64,000 nucleotides of DNA. It comes from Caulobacteraceae bacterium (GTDB lineage Bacteria > Pseudomonadota > Alphaproteobacteria > Caulobacterales > Aquidulcibacteraceae). The translations under genes and the position numbers were made by a program. The stretch lies in NCBI GenBank assembly GCA_009773335.1, contig WRPF01000010.1, positions 1-64,000 of the forward strand, written 5' to 3'. Shown here one piece after another: positions 8,369-17,542 of this stretch. The notes below the pieces were generated by a model. The model was not told where the DNA came from, made no database searches, and saw only the letters and a program-made list of their open reading frames with translations. Every line of letters begins with the position of its first letter. The first letter of the stretch is position 1.

Positions 8369-8734
8369 ATGCCGGTGACACAGACAGACCCGCCCGCCGA
8401 GACCCCGCAGTCGGTGCGCGTGGCGCTGATGGAAGGGCGAATCGTGCTGATCGATGTGCGCGAACCGATGGAGTACGCGGCCGAGCGCATCCACGGCGCG
8501 CTGCTCTTTCCGCTTTCGACGTTTGATCCGAAGGCTCTGCCGCAGGACGCCAGCAAGCCGATCGTCCTTCATTGTGGCTCGGGGAAGCGCTCTGCGACGG
8601 CGTTCGAGCGTTGCCGTGGCGCCGGTGTTAACGTCGCCGCGCATATGGGTGGCGGCATTGGCGCATGGAAGGCGGTGGGTCTTCCAACGGTGTCCATCGA
8701 TCCGACGAGCGGTGCGGTCCACGACCGCAAATAG
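8369..8734 (+). CDS. Rhodanese-like sulfurtransferase
   Basis: A 121-aa single-domain rhodanese. The pattern LIDVREPMEYAAERIHGA is followed by the active-site loop HCGSGKRS with catalytic Cys69 and by the MGGGIGAWKAVGLP end. Single-domain rhodaneses move sulfane sulfur from persulfides such as glutathione persulfide to acceptors. GAAGGAG lies about 8 bases before the ATG. It follows the second ArsR regulator directly and sits opposite sqr, so it most likely handles the persulfide made by SQR. Confidence 0.9.
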   Translation: MPVTQTDPPAETPQSVRVALMEGRIVLIDVREPMEYAAERIHGALLFPLSTFDPKALPQDASKPIVLHCGSGKRSATAFERCRGAGVNVAAHMGGGIGAWKAVGLPTVSIDPTSGAVHDRK

Positions 8735-8772
8735 GCCCGCGAGGGCGAAAGAAAAACCTAAGGGGAAGACGG

Positions 8773-9855
8773 ATGTCCGGGCTGCGTTCGCAGAAGGGAG
8801 TGGCGTCGAGGATGCGGAGTGCGATGACGTGGGCGATGGCCAGCGCTGTCCTCGCGGCGCTTGTGGCCTGCAGTCCGGTCAAACCGCCGTCAAAAAAAGC
8901 GCCTGCTGCGCCGCCGGCAGGCATCCTCAAAGTCTCAAGCCAGCCGGCGCCAGACTACAAGACCGTATCGGCGGTGCTGACAAATCGCGACGTGGGCGAT
9001 GCGCGCGCGCGTATCGGCGGCACCTTGCAACGTCTGCTCGTGCGCGAAGGCGACACGGTGCGTCGTGGTCAGGTTCTGGCGATCATCTCCGATCAGCGTC
9101 TTGCCCTTGAAGCGCAGGCGGGATCTGCAGGAACCGCCGCCGCCGAAGCCACTGCTGAACGCGCGCGCGGCGATCTGCGGCGCGCGCAGTTCCTGTTCGA
9201 GCGCGGCGTCTACGCGCAGGCGAAGATGGACATGGTGCAGGCCGAAACCCGCGCCGCCGAAGCGCAATTGCGCGCCGCGCGGGCGCAGCAGGGCGCGCTT
9301 GCGGAGGTCAACAATCAGGGCCGCGTGCTGGCGCCGGCGGACGGGCGCGTAACACGTGCAGCGATTCCGCAGGGTGCGGTCGTGATGCCTGGCGAAGTTG
9401 TGGTCGCGATCGCCACGGGTGCGCGCGTACTGCGCCTCGAGATGCCGGAGGGCGAGGCGCGCAACCTCACGCAGGGCGCACAGATCAGGATCATCGGCGA
9501 GGACGAGAGCGCGCCGCCGAAGATCGCGCGGGTGCGCCAGATTTACCCCGCCGTCGAAAACGGCCGCGTCACCGCCGATCTCGATGCATCGGGGATCGAG
9601 GCCGGCTTCGTTGGCGTGCGCGTCCGCGTGCTCGTGCCGGCCGGGGAGCGAACCGCGATCGTGGTTCCCGCCACCTACATCGTGACGCGCTATGGCGTCG
9701 ACTATGTGCGCCTGTGGCGCGCGGGCGGCTCCATCATCGAAGCGCCCGTGCAGCGCGGCGCGCGCATTCCGACTGACGCGGTTCCCGACGGCGTCGAGAT
9801 CCTGTCGGGTCTGCGCACGGGCGACCAGATCGTTCCGGCGGAGCCCCAGTCATGA
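8773..9855 (+). CDS. RND efflux periplasmic adaptor (membrane-fusion) lipoprotein
   Basis: About 360 aa. A lipoprotein signal ends ALVAC (lipobox), followed by a Lys/Pro linker. A biotinyl-lipoyl-like domain is split by an alpha-helical hairpin (roughly residues 105-175, Ala/Arg/Glu-rich) and closed by GRVLAPADGRVTRAAIPQG; a beta-barrel region follows. This is the HlyD/AcrA adaptor layout. It bridges the inner-membrane pump to an outer-membrane channel. Its last 4 bases overlap the start of the RND pump gene (ATGA), a sign of translational coupling. The start at 8773 is uncertain; ATG at 8812 gives a more compact signal peptide. No TolC-like gene follows, so the channel must be encoded elsewhere. 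Confidence 0.87.
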   Translation: MSGLRSQKGVASRMRSAMTWAMASAVLAALVACSPVKPPSKKAPAAPPAGILKVSSQPAPDYKTVSAVLTNRDVGDARARIGGTLQRLLVREGDTVRRGQVLAIISDQRLALEAQAGSAGTAAAEATAERARGDLRRAQFLFERGVYAQAKMDMVQAETRAAEAQLRAARAQQGALAEVNNQGRVLAPADGRVTRAAIPQGAVVMPGEVVVAIATGARVLRLEMPEGEARNLTQGAQIRIIGEDESAPPKIARVRQIYPAVENGRVTADLDASGIEAGFVGVRVRVLVPAGERTAIVVPATYIVTRYGVDYVRLWRAGGSIIEAPVQRGARIPTDAVPDGVEILSGLRTGDQIVPAEPQS

Positions 9856-12800
9856 GCCTCGGCGCGAATCTGGGACTTTCCGGGCGGCTGACGCAGGCGA
9901 CGATCAAGTCGCCGCTCACGCCGCTCTTCCTTCTCACCGCCATCGCGCTCGGCCTGCTCGCGCTCTTCACCATCCCGCGCGAGGAAGAGCCGCAGATCAG
10001 CGTGCCGCTGGTGGACATTTCCGTGCGTGCGGACGGCCTGCGCGCGCCCGATGCCGTCGAACTTGTCACCAAGCCGCTCGAAACGATCGTCAAGGGCATC
10101 GACGGCGTCGAGCACGTATACAGCCAGAGCCAGGACGATGGCGTGCTGGTGACGGCGCGGTTCATGGTCGGCACCGACCCCGACGCGGCCATCGTGCGCG
10201 TCGAGCAGGAAATCCGCGCCAACTACGACCGCATCCCCGTGGGCATTCCGCCGCCGCACATTGTCGCGCGCGGCGTGAGCGACGTGCCGATCATGGTGGT
10301 GACGCTGTCGCCGGGGGCTGCCGCCGCCGATCGCTGGAACGATTCCGCACTCTATCAGGTCGCCGACGAACTGCAGTCGGAACTGATGAAGGTGCAGGAC
10401 GTCGGGCTCACCTTCATCGTCGGCGGGCGGCCGCAGGAAATCCGCGTGGCGCCGGACCCGGGGCGACTTGCGCTTTACGGCGTTCCGCTCGGCTCGCTGA
10501 TTGACGCCGTGCGCAACGCCAACCGTTCCTTTCCGGGCGGAGACCTGCGCGGGCGGAGCGATACGGAGTCGACGACGATCGGGCGCACGCTCGACGAACC
10601 ATCGGAGATAGGCTTGCTGACCGTGCGCGCTGCGGATGGGCGCAACGTCTATCTGCGCGATCTCGCGGAAGTGACGCTCGGGCCGCGCGAGGACCAGGCG
10701 CGCATGTGGCGCTTCACCCGGGAAGACGGTCACGGACGCATGGCTCCGGCTGTCAGCCTCGCGATCGCCAAGCGTGACGGCGCCAACGCGGTGGTGGTCT
10801 CCCAGGCCGTGGAGCGGCGTCTGCACCAGCTCGAAGGTCGCCTCATCCCCGAAGGCGTCGAGACGGTTCTCACCCGCAACTACGGCGAGACGGCCAACGA
10901 GAAGGCCAACGAACTTCTCTTCCACCTTGGCCTTGCGACGCTGTCCATCGTCATCCTGATCGGCTTCACCATCGGCTGGCGTGAGGCGGCGGTGACGGCC
11001 TTCGTCATCCCGACGACGATCCTGCTCACGCTCTTCGCCTCGAATCTGATGGGCTACACCATCAACCGGGTCAGCCTCTTCGCGCTGATCTTCTCCATCG
11101 GCATCCTCGTCGATGACGCCATCGTCGTGATCGAGAACATCGCCCGCCACTGGGGCATGAACGACGGTCGCTCGCGCCATCAGGCCGCCATCGAGGCGGT
11201 GGCGGAAGTGGGCAATCCGACGATCGTCGCGACGCTGACGGTCATCGCGGCGCTCCTGCCGATGATGTTCGTGTCCGGCCTGATGGGCCCCTACATGGCG
11301 CCGATCCCGGCGAACGCGTCGGCGGCGATGGTGTTCTCGTTCTTCGTCGCGATGGTGCTGGCGCCGTGGCTCATGGTGCGGTTCGCGCGCAAGGCCATGA
11401 GCGGCGGGCACGACGCGCACGGGCACGATGAGGGGTCGCTTGGACGCCTCTACCGGCGCGTGGCGACGCCCGTCATCCGCACGCGCAAGGGCGCGCGGCG
11501 ATTCCTGATCATTGTCGGGGTGGCGACGCTGGCGGCGTGCGCGCTGTTTGCGACAAAGACCGTGCGTGTGAAACTGCTGCCCTTCGACAACAAGTCGGAA
11601 GTGCAGGTTGTGATCGATCTTCCAGAGGGCGCGAGCCTTGAAGCGACGGAGCGCGTGCTGATCGACGCCGCAGGCATCGTCCAGCAGATGCCGGAAGTTC
11701 TCTCCGTGGACGCCTACGCCGGCACGGCTGCGCCGTTCAACTTCAACGGTCTGGTGCGCCACTACTACATGCGCGCACGTCCGGAGCTCGGCGACCTCCA
11801 GGTGACACTCGCGCGGCGCGACGACCGAAAGCGCTCGAGCCATGCCATCGCGCTCGACATGCGCAAGCGTCTCGATGCGCTGGTGAAACCGGCGGGGACC
11901 GCCGTGCGCGTAGTGGAAGTGCCGCCGGGGCCGCCTGTGATCTCAACGCTGCTCGCCGAAGTCTACGGACCGGACGCGGATACGCGCCGCAAGGTCGCTG
12001 CGCAGCTGCGCGAGATCTTCGCCGGCGTGCCCTACATCGTCGACATCGACGATAGCTACGGCGAGCAACGCCCCCGTCTGCGCCTGACGCCCGACCGCGC
12101 GCAGCTCGATTTCTTCCGCGTCTCCGAACGCGACGTGATGGACTCGGTTGCAGCGACGCTGAGCGGGCAGGTGGTCGGCTATAGCCATCGCGGCGAGGGG
12201 CGAAACCCCATCGAGATCGCCGTGCGTCTGCCGCAGTCGGCGCGCACGTGGTCGCAAGGGCTCGCGTCCATGCCTGTGGCCATGTCGGGCGACGGCTCGC
12301 GGTTGATCGAACTCGGCGAACTGGTGCAGGCGCAAACGGAGAAGGGCTCCTATCCCGTCTTCCGGCGCGACGGCCGCTCTGCGGAGATGGTGATGGCGGA
12401 ACTCGCCGGCGCCTACGAGGCTCCGATCTACGGCATGCTCGACGTCGACAAGGCGATCGAGGCGCACGACTGGGGCGCCCTGCCGAAGCCGACCGTCAGC
12501 CTTTACGGTCAGCCCGAGGATGAATCCCGTCCGACCGTATTGTGGGACGGAGAGTGGGAGATCACCTACGTCACCTTCCGCGACATGGGCGCAGCCTTCG
12601 CGGTGGCGATCTTCGGCATCTACATCCTGGTGGTCGCGCAGTTCAAAAGCTTCCGGCTGCCGCTGGTGATCCTCACGCCGATCCCGCTGACGCTGATCGG
12701 CATCGTGATCGGCCACATCCTGTTCAACGCGCCGTTCACCGCGACATCGATGATCGGCTTCATCGCGCTGGCCGGCATCATCGTGCGCAACTCGATCCTG

Positions 12801-13112
12801 CTTGTGGACTTCATCCGCCACGCCGGGGCCCAGGACAAGTCGCTGCGCGAGGTGCTGCTTGAAGCGGGCGCCATCCGGTTCAAGCCGATCCTGCTCACGG
12901 CCGTCGCTGCGATGATCGGCGCGGGCGTCATCCTGACCGACCCGATCTTCCAGGGCCTGGCGATCTCGCTCCTGTTCGGCCTGGCATCGTCCACGTTGCT
13001 CACCGTGCTCGTCATTCCCGCGATCTATGTCGTCATGCGCGACGACGGTCGGGAGCTGGGCGAGCCGCCGGTCCAGCACGCGAAGCCGCATCTCGTGCAC
13101 GCGGCGGAGTAG
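9852..13112 (+). CDS. RND-family inner-membrane efflux pump (AcrB-like)
   Basis: A 1086-aa RND permease of usual size. It starts with a TM segment and FTIPREEEPQISVPLVDI, the region that reads R.P.D.....V in the family. Two blocks of TM helices follow (about 340-520 and 900-1060), with the proton-relay motif in FSIGILVDDAIVVIEN. It extrudes substrates by proton exchange; the sequence does not reveal which. It lacks the metal-specific DFG...DG...EN pattern seen in the CzcA protein at 26010, so it belongs to a non-metal branch. It is coupled to its adaptor and follows the sulfide/rhodanese genes after a short gap, so it may be part of the same response. Confidence 0.92.
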   Translation: MSLGANLGLSGRLTQATIKSPLTPLFLLTAIALGLLALFTIPREEEPQISVPLVDISVRADGLRAPDAVELVTKPLETIVKGIDGVEHVYSQSQDDGVLVTARFMVGTDPDAAIVRVEQEIRANYDRIPVGIPPPHIVARGVSDVPIMVVTLSPGAAAADRWNDSALYQVADELQSELMKVQDVGLTFIVGGRPQEIRVAPDPGRLALYGVPLGSLIDAVRNANRSFPGGDLRGRSDTESTTIGRTLDEPSEIGLLTVRAADGRNVYLRDLAEVTLGPREDQARMWRFTREDGHGRMAPAVSLAIAKRDGANAVVVSQAVERRLHQLEGRLIPEGVETVLTRNYGETANEKANELLFHLGLATLSIVILIGFTIGWREAAVTAFVIPTTILLTLFASNLMGYTINRVSLFALIFSIGILVDDAIVVIENIARHWGMNDGRSRHQAAIEAVAEVGNPTIVATLTVIAALLPMMFVSGLMGPYMAPIPANASAAMVFSFFVAMVLAPWLMVRFARKAMSGGHDAHGHDEGSLGRLYRRVATPVIRTRKGARRFLIIVGVATLAACALFATKTVRVKLLPFDNKSEVQVVIDLPEGASLEATERVLIDAAGIVQQMPEVLSVDAYAGTAAPFNFNGLVRHYYMRARPELGDLQVTLARRDDRKRSSHAIALDMRKRLDALVKPAGTAVRVVEVPPGPPVISTLLAEVYGPDADTRRKVAAQLREIFAGVPYIVDIDDSYGEQRPRLRLTPDRAQLDFFRVSERDVMDSVAATLSGQVVGYSHRGEGRNPIEIAVRLPQSARTWSQGLASMPVAMSGDGSRLIELGELVQAQTEKGSYPVFRRDGRSAEMVMAELAGAYEAPIYGMLDVDKAIEAHDWGALPKPTVSLYGQPEDESRPTVLWDGEWEITYVTFRDMGAAFAVAIFGIYILVVAQFKSFRLPLVILTPIPLTLIGIVIGHILFNAPFTATSMIGFIALAGIIVRNSILLVDFIRHAGAQDKSLREVLLEAGAIRFKPILLTAVAAMIGAGVILTDPIFQGLAISLLFGLASSTLLTVLVIPAIYVVMRDDGRELGEPPVQHAKPHLVHAAE

Positions 13113-13363
13113 ACAGCGTCGGGATGATGCTGGGGGAGACAATCCCGGCTACGGGACCCGCTCTTCAGGCGATCGCCGGCCGCGAATTTTTCCTCCACGG
13201 CGGAGAAGGCAGTGATCCGTGGACCGCGGCGTCCGCGCGGCGCCTCGATGTCCGGACGCGACAGCGCGTGACCCTATTTCCCGGAGGGCCGCGCCTTCAC
13301 CGGCATGAGATCGAAAGCCCATTCCCATCCGGGGCGGCTGCGGTCGCCGGAGGAGGCATGGTC

Positions 13364-14035
13364 ATGCGGGAATGCTCAAACCTGAAGCGTACGGTGGTGG
13401 TGCTGGCGATGCTCGGCGCGCTCGCGGCGTGCGATCCGAACCAGCAGCAGGCCAACCAGCAGCAACCCAACCCCTTCGGGCCGCAGCAGCCGCAACAGCC
13501 TCAGACGCCCGGTGCGAATGGCTGGCCGCCGATGCAGCCGACCAACCCCAATCAACCGAACCAGCCTGGCTGGCCGCCTGGCGCGCAACAGCCCCAGCAA
13601 CCCGGGTACCAGCAGCAGCCGGGCTATCCGACACAACCGGGGGGCGCGCTCTTGCAGGTCGCCGCGCCGCCCGGCATGCAGCCGCTGCAGTCGCAGTCGG
13701 GTGCGGTGTTCTTTTCCGCGATGAACGGTTCACGCTCGGCGTCGCGGCTTTCGCAGGCGATCGTGCAGGGCCTGCAGGGCTATTTCGACGGACCGCTGCA
13801 GGTCATGGGCGCGATGAACGATCCCAGCGACATGTTCGGCCAGGTGGGCTTTCAGGCCACGCTGCAGGGCCAGCCGGTGATGGGCATGATCGCGGTGGTG
13901 TCGGATGGCCAGAATGGCGGGCGGGGATACCTCATGCTCGATCGCGCCGACCGCTTCAACCAGACTGCGCCGATGATGATGAACACGATGCAGCAACATG
14001 CCGGCATGGGCGGCGGCCCCACGAGACAGTGGTGA
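13364..14035 (+). CDS. Gln/Pro/Asn/Gly-rich lipoprotein of unknown function
   Basis: A 223-aa protein. A lipoprotein signal ends GALAAC (lipobox), followed by about 90 residues of low complexity dominated by Gln, Pro, Asn and Gly with repeated QQP and PNQP units. A C-terminal domain (about residues 105-223) contains GAVFFSAMNGSRSASRLSQ and a Met-rich end. I do not recognise the C-terminal domain. AGGAGG at 13351-13356 favours the ATG at 13364 over the one at 13358. It overlaps the next small gene by 4 bases (GTGA) and opens a seven-gene rightward cluster. The linker suggests a surface or periplasmic tethered protein. Confidence 0.75.
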   Translation: MRECSNLKRTVVVLAMLGALAACDPNQQQANQQQPNPFGPQQPQQPQTPGANGWPPMQPTNPNQPNQPGWPPGAQQPQQPGYQQQPGYPTQPGGALLQVAAPPGMQPLQSQSGAVFFSAMNGSRSASRLSQAIVQGLQGYFDGPLQVMGAMNDPSDMFGQVGFQATLQGQPVMGMIAVVSDGQNGGRGYLMLDRADRFNQTAPMMMNTMQQHAGMGGGPTRQW

Positions 14036-14202
14036 GCGACCATTTCGGCGATGCCGATGTGGCCGAGCGTCACCCGCTGGTCATGTCGCTCGTTGAGGAT
14101 CGCGCGCATGCCGGTGAAGTCATCGGCGCCGACGCGGCGATCGAAGCCGTCGCCGAAGACTTGGCATCCGACGTCGATGATGACGGCGACGACGGCGACT
14201 GA
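14032..14202 (+). CDS. Small acidic protein, translationally coupled (unknown)
   Basis: A 56-aa reading frame with a GTG start overlapping the stop of the preceding lipoprotein gene (GTGA). It has a mixed, protein-like N-terminal half (HPLVMSLVEDRAHAGEV) and an Asp-rich tail ending DVDDDGDDGD. It follows the codon pattern of its neighbours (G/C at third positions). The 4-base overlap is the same arrangement seen between many true genes in this window. There is no recognisable family; an acidic tail of this kind also appears in the proteins at 16939 and 17543 of the same cluster. Confidence 0.55.
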   Translation: MSDHFGDADVAERHPLVMSLVEDRAHAGEVIGADAAIEAVAEDLASDVDDDGDDGD

Positions 14203-14225
14203 AACATGCATGACCGGAGAGACCC

Positions 14226-14696
14226 ATGTTGCCGCCCCACGCCTACGAACAGGCGCGCGTGAACGCCACGGAGCACGCGCAGGTCGAAGTCCTGCACGTG
14301 GCGCGACCTGCACCGGATGTGGACAATGACGGCGGCGCATTCGGCGCGTGTCGCGTGGACGCTCGCGTCGTGCGGGTGTTTCGCGGCCGGCTGCGGGTGG
14401 GTGAGGCTGTGAGTTTCGAAGTTTCCTGCTCGACGCCGGACGCGCGCCTGCCCGTGGGCGGCACGATCTGGACCCGGGTGGATGCGCTCGACGGCGCACG
14501 CGTGCTGGAGGGTTTTTTCAACCGCGCCGACGCCTGGCTCGAGGTGGCGCGAGACCAGATATACATCGTGCCACGCGTACGCGCCGCACCGTACTGCGGC
14601 CCGCCGACCGGCGAGTGCGTGATCCCGCCAGCGCGGCCGATGCCCCCGTCCAATCCGCTCGCGACCCTCTGGAACAGGCTTTTTGAGAGCCGGTGA
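14226..14696 (+). CDS. Hypothetical protein
   Basis: A 156-aa protein with no signal peptide or TM segment visible. The middle (VDARVVRVFRGRLRVGEAVSFEVSC as a beta-rich run, split here by position 40-75) looks like a small beta-barrel, followed by PVGGTIWTRVDALDG. The C-terminus has a Pro-rich stretch with two Cys (PYCGPP, GECVIPP). I cannot assign a family. It lies 23 bases after the small acidic gene and 73 bases before the zinc-ribbon/SHOCT gene, so it is probably part of the same operon. Confidence 0.6.
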   Translation: MLPPHAYEQARVNATEHAQVEVLHVARPAPDVDNDGGAFGACRVDARVVRVFRGRLRVGEAVSFEVSCSTPDARLPVGGTIWTRVDALDGARVLEGFFNRADAWLEVARDQIYIVPRVRAAPYCGPPTGECVIPPARPMPPSNPLATLWNRLFESR

Positions 14697-14769
14697 CCCC
14701 TTTTCCGTCGGGTCTGCGCCTTGGGAATTGAAGCCGGACGTTCCGCGTCCGCAGGAGGGAGATCCTGAG

Positions 14770-15627
14770 ATGAATGCACACGCTGGAGTAGGGATGGTTG
14801 CGTGTCCGTCCTGCCGCGCAGGAAATGCGCAGACGGCGAAGTTCTGCGGCTCGTGCGGGGCGGCTATCAATGCCGGCGCGCAGGCCGGTCCCGCGCCCCC
14901 GCCGCCGCAACCCCCGCCGTATCCGCCCAACAACTCGCGCTTCAACGTCGGTGGCATGGGCGCGATGGGCGGCGCTTGCGACATCCAGTCGATCGCGCCG
15001 ATGGATCCGCTGGAGGCGTTCGCCCATGTGGAGCAGACGCTGATGGCGTACGGCGGCCGCGCGATGATGCAGAACCCGCCATCCTCGATGCAGATCGAGC
15101 TACCCTACAAGGACATCTGGCTCACCGGCGGCATGACGGTGCGCTTTCGCGGTCTGATGACGTTCACGCCGCAGGGACCTAAGCAGACGCTCTTGCAGTC
15201 AAAGCTCGCCATCGACTGGGGCAGCGCGGCGCTGGTGCCGATCTTCGTGCTCGTTGCGGCTGCGTTCGCTGGCTTCATGAATCCGCTCTTTTTCATGATG
15301 TACCTGATCTTCGGCGCGTTGTGTGCGGGCATCGCCGCGTGGATGCTGTCGACGACGGGGCAGGCCAAGGCGGCGGCGAAATTCGTCGGCGCGCTCTCCG
15401 GCGCACAACCAGAGGTCGCCCGGCCGAAGTTCACGATGCCCAAGGTCGAGATGCCGGGCATGTCGGGTGGAGGCCATCCAGGCTGGACGCCGCCGCCGCA
15501 GGGCGGCGCGAGCGCCGATCCCGCGCCGATGGAACAGCTCGAGCGCCTCGCGAAGCTGCGAGACGCGGGCGTCGTCACCGCCGCAGAGTTCGAGGCCAAG
15601 AAGGCCGAGATATTAAAGCGCCTGTGA
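14770..15627 (+). CDS. Zinc-ribbon membrane protein with C-terminal SHOCT domain
   Basis: A 285-aa protein. An N-terminal zinc ribbon has CPSC at about residues 15-18 and CGSC at 30-33, followed by a Pro-rich linker. A central soluble region begins near residue 80, then two adjacent TM helices (about 155-200, ALVPIFVLVAAAFAGF onward). The last about 30 residues (LERLAKLRDAGVVTAAEFEA) are a SHOCT domain, a short oligomerisation helix pair. GGAGGGAG precedes the ATG. The ribbon-TM-SHOCT layout suggests a membrane scaffold rather than an enzyme. It lies 7 bases before the next zinc-ribbon gene, so the two are probably co-translated. Confidence 0.75.
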   Translation: MNAHAGVGMVACPSCRAGNAQTAKFCGSCGAAINAGAQAGPAPPPPQPPPYPPNNSRFNVGGMGAMGGACDIQSIAPMDPLEAFAHVEQTLMAYGGRAMMQNPPSSMQIELPYKDIWLTGGMTVRFRGLMTFTPQGPKQTLLQSKLAIDWGSAALVPIFVLVAAAFAGFMNPLFFMMYLIFGALCAGIAAWMLSTTGQAKAAAKFVGALSGAQPEVARPKFTMPKVEMPGMSGGGHPGWTPPPQGGASADPAPMEQLERLAKLRDAGVVTAAEFEAKKAEILKRL

Positions 15628-15634
15628 GCATCGC

Positions 15635-16930
15635 ATGAACGCGCCCGTTTCCCCGTCGCCTTCCAGCGCTTTCTGCACGCAGTGCGGCGCGGCGTCGGAA
15701 GCGGGCGCGCGCTTCTGTCCATCGTGCGGCGTCGACAGCCAGCCGTCAGCGGCCGCGCCGCCCATGCACGGCTTCGGTTGCAGCGCCTGCGGCGGCGATG
15801 GCGCGAAACTGTCGGTCGGCGAAGTGATGTGTCCCGTATGCCGCTGGCTGCGCCCGCTCGGCGATGGCTACGAACTGCCCGTGGAGACATTTCTCTGGCG
15901 CCTCGATGCCGAGGCGATGATGCGGCTGCAGTCGCTCGGTCCGGTGACGGCTGCTGCGCATCACATTTCCGAACGATACGGCCGGCCGTGGTTCGAGGCG
16001 TCGGTGAACGGCGTGCGGCTTTCGCCGTCGCAGATGCCGGACGTCTTCGCACTCGCCGTGCGCATGGCCAGGATCGTCGGCCTCAACCGCATGCCGGAAA
16101 TCTACGTTTCCGGCGAACAGATGTGGGACGCAAAGACGCTGGGCACAGACGCCTACGCATTTATCGTGCTTGGTTCTGTGCTCGTGAGCTTCAAGGGAGC
16201 CGATCTCGCTTTCATGCTCGCGCGCGAGATGGGCAGGGTGCGCGCCGGTCATGCAGTGTGGCGCACTGCGTTTGAACTGCTGATGGGGCGGCGGCAATCG
16301 CAACGCACCATCATGGGCGACGGCGTGATGCAGTTTCTCAATCCCGCCAAGATCGTGGAAAGCGCATTCGAGGCGCCGCTGATGGCGTGGGCGCGTCATT
16401 CGGAAATCACAGCCGACAGAGCCGGCCAGCTCGCGACCGGAAATCTCGACACCGCGCGGCGCGTGCTCCTGCAGTGGACGCTGAAATCCTTCCCGATCCA
16501 CGCGCGCCTCAACATGGACGACTGGATCCGTCAGGAAGACGAGAGCGACGATCCGAGCATCCAGGCCGTGGAGGCGACGATGAGTTCGACGCCGTTCATC
16601 GCGCGGCGCCTCAAGCTCGCGCGCGAGTTCCATGTCGGCGAGGACATGAAGGGCTGGCGCGCCGTCATCGAGCACTTCGATGCGGAAGACAGGCGTTTGC
16701 GTCCGCCGAAGGACGTGACGGCGACCTCTGGCGGCAAGGGCAAGGAAGCGCCTGCCGACACCGTGCGGCTGGTGTGCGTGTCGTGCCAGGCGCCGATGCG
16801 CGTGAAGCGCGCGCAACTCGTCGGCGACAAGCCGGTGAACGTGCGCTGCCCCAATCCCGCTTGCGGCAAGGTGCTTTCGGTGAAGCCGAAGAAGCCGACC
16901 GAACCGCGCCCGGACCAGGTCGGTGACTGA
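15635..16930 (+). CDS. Double zinc-ribbon protein with degenerate M48-like peptidase core
   Basis: A 431-aa protein in three parts. The N-terminus has a ribbon pair (FCTQCG...FCPSCG) and a second Cys cluster (CSACGG...CPVC). The centre, about residues 130-290, looks like an M48 (HtpX/Ste24-like) metallopeptidase: the segment ADLAFMLAREMGRVRAGH lies where M48 enzymes have HExxH, and HSEITADRAG where they have the ExxAD motif with the third zinc ligand. The first two His ligands are Arg here, so zinc catalysis is unlikely. The C-terminus has another ribbon (LVCVSCQAP...RCPNPACGK). It has no TM helices. It may be a binding or scaffold protein derived from a protease; the family assignment is my inference. 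Confidence 0.65.
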   Translation: MNAPVSPSPSSAFCTQCGAASEAGARFCPSCGVDSQPSAAAPPMHGFGCSACGGDGAKLSVGEVMCPVCRWLRPLGDGYELPVETFLWRLDAEAMMRLQSLGPVTAAAHHISERYGRPWFEASVNGVRLSPSQMPDVFALAVRMARIVGLNRMPEIYVSGEQMWDAKTLGTDAYAFIVLGSVLVSFKGADLAFMLAREMGRVRAGHAVWRTAFELLMGRRQSQRTIMGDGVMQFLNPAKIVESAFEAPLMAWARHSEITADRAGQLATGNLDTARRVLLQWTLKSFPIHARLNMDDWIRQEDESDDPSIQAVEATMSSTPFIARRLKLAREFHVGEDMKGWRAVIEHFDAEDRRLRPPKDVTATSGGKGKEAPADTVRLVCVSCQAPMRVKRAQLVGDKPVNVRCPNPACGKVLSVKPKKPTEPRPDQVGD

Positions 16931-16938
16931 CGGAGACG

Positions 16939-17511
16939 ATGACGATGGCCGACAATGACAAGACCGGCGGGCTTCTGGGCCCGATCCTCGATGGCGCGGA
17001 CCGGATCGCCGACGTGATCGGCGGGACCCTCCCGCATGCCGTGGAGGGCGTTTCGAAGGCCATCGGGCAGGACATGGATGCGCTCGTCACCGGTATTCTC
17101 GGACAGGCGGTCGAGGGATTTGACGTGAGTGAGGCCTCTGCGAGCGCCGAGGCGTCGTTCGACGCCGAACGCGATGAGGACGTGGAAGGTCTCGATGAGG
17201 TCGACCGCACTGGCCGTTCGTCCGTCGCTCATGTGCAGCAGGCGAGCGCCCAGGTTTCGCCGGCGATGGAGTCTGCACAGGCGGCCGTAGTCGACGAGGA
17301 TGTCGACGAGGACGCCGAATTGCACAGCGACGAGAACGAAGCCGCGGCTGCGCGCAGGAAGAAGGAAGAGGAAGACGCGCAAGACGCCGCCGAGCGTCAA
17401 GCGGCCCGCGAAGAGGCGGAGGCGCGCGCCGAAGCCGAACAGGAGCGCATCGAAGCCGAAGCCGAAGCCGAAGCTGAGGCGGCGGCGGAAGATGACCCGG
17501 ATTCCGACTGA
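16939..17511 (+). CDS. Acidic coiled-coil protein (unknown)
   Basis: A 190-aa protein. The first about 60 residues contain a moderately hydrophobic, Gly-rich stretch (GGLLGPILDGADRIADVIGG). The rest is very acidic, and the last 70 residues are an Ala/Glu/Arg run with EAEAEAEAEAAAEDD near the end that should form a long charged helix. Two ATGs (16939 and 16945) are both possible. There is no recognisable family. It starts 8 bases after the M48-like gene and shares its strongly acidic composition with the next gene. Confidence 0.62.
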   Translation: MTMADNDKTGGLLGPILDGADRIADVIGGTLPHAVEGVSKAIGQDMDALVTGILGQAVEGFDVSEASASAEASFDAERDEDVEGLDEVDRTGRSSVAHVQQASAQVSPAMESAQAAVVDEDVDEDAELHSDENEAAAARRKKEEEDAQDAAERQAAREEAEARAEAEQERIEAEAEAEAEAAAEDDPDSD

Positions 17512-17542
17512 ATAGCGCCACTACGGACACAGGAGGACTGAC

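Noticed and set aside
9702-11843. Very long open frame (713 codons) on the minus strand inside the RND pump
   Set aside because: It is antisense to a complete RND pump with conserved motifs; its His/Arg/Asp-rich product is what high-GC antisense frames normally give.
13124-13363. Longer version of the Q/P-rich lipoprotein starting at 13124
   Set aside because: It would bury the lipoprotein signal peptide 80 residues inside the protein, while AGGAGG sits directly before 13364.
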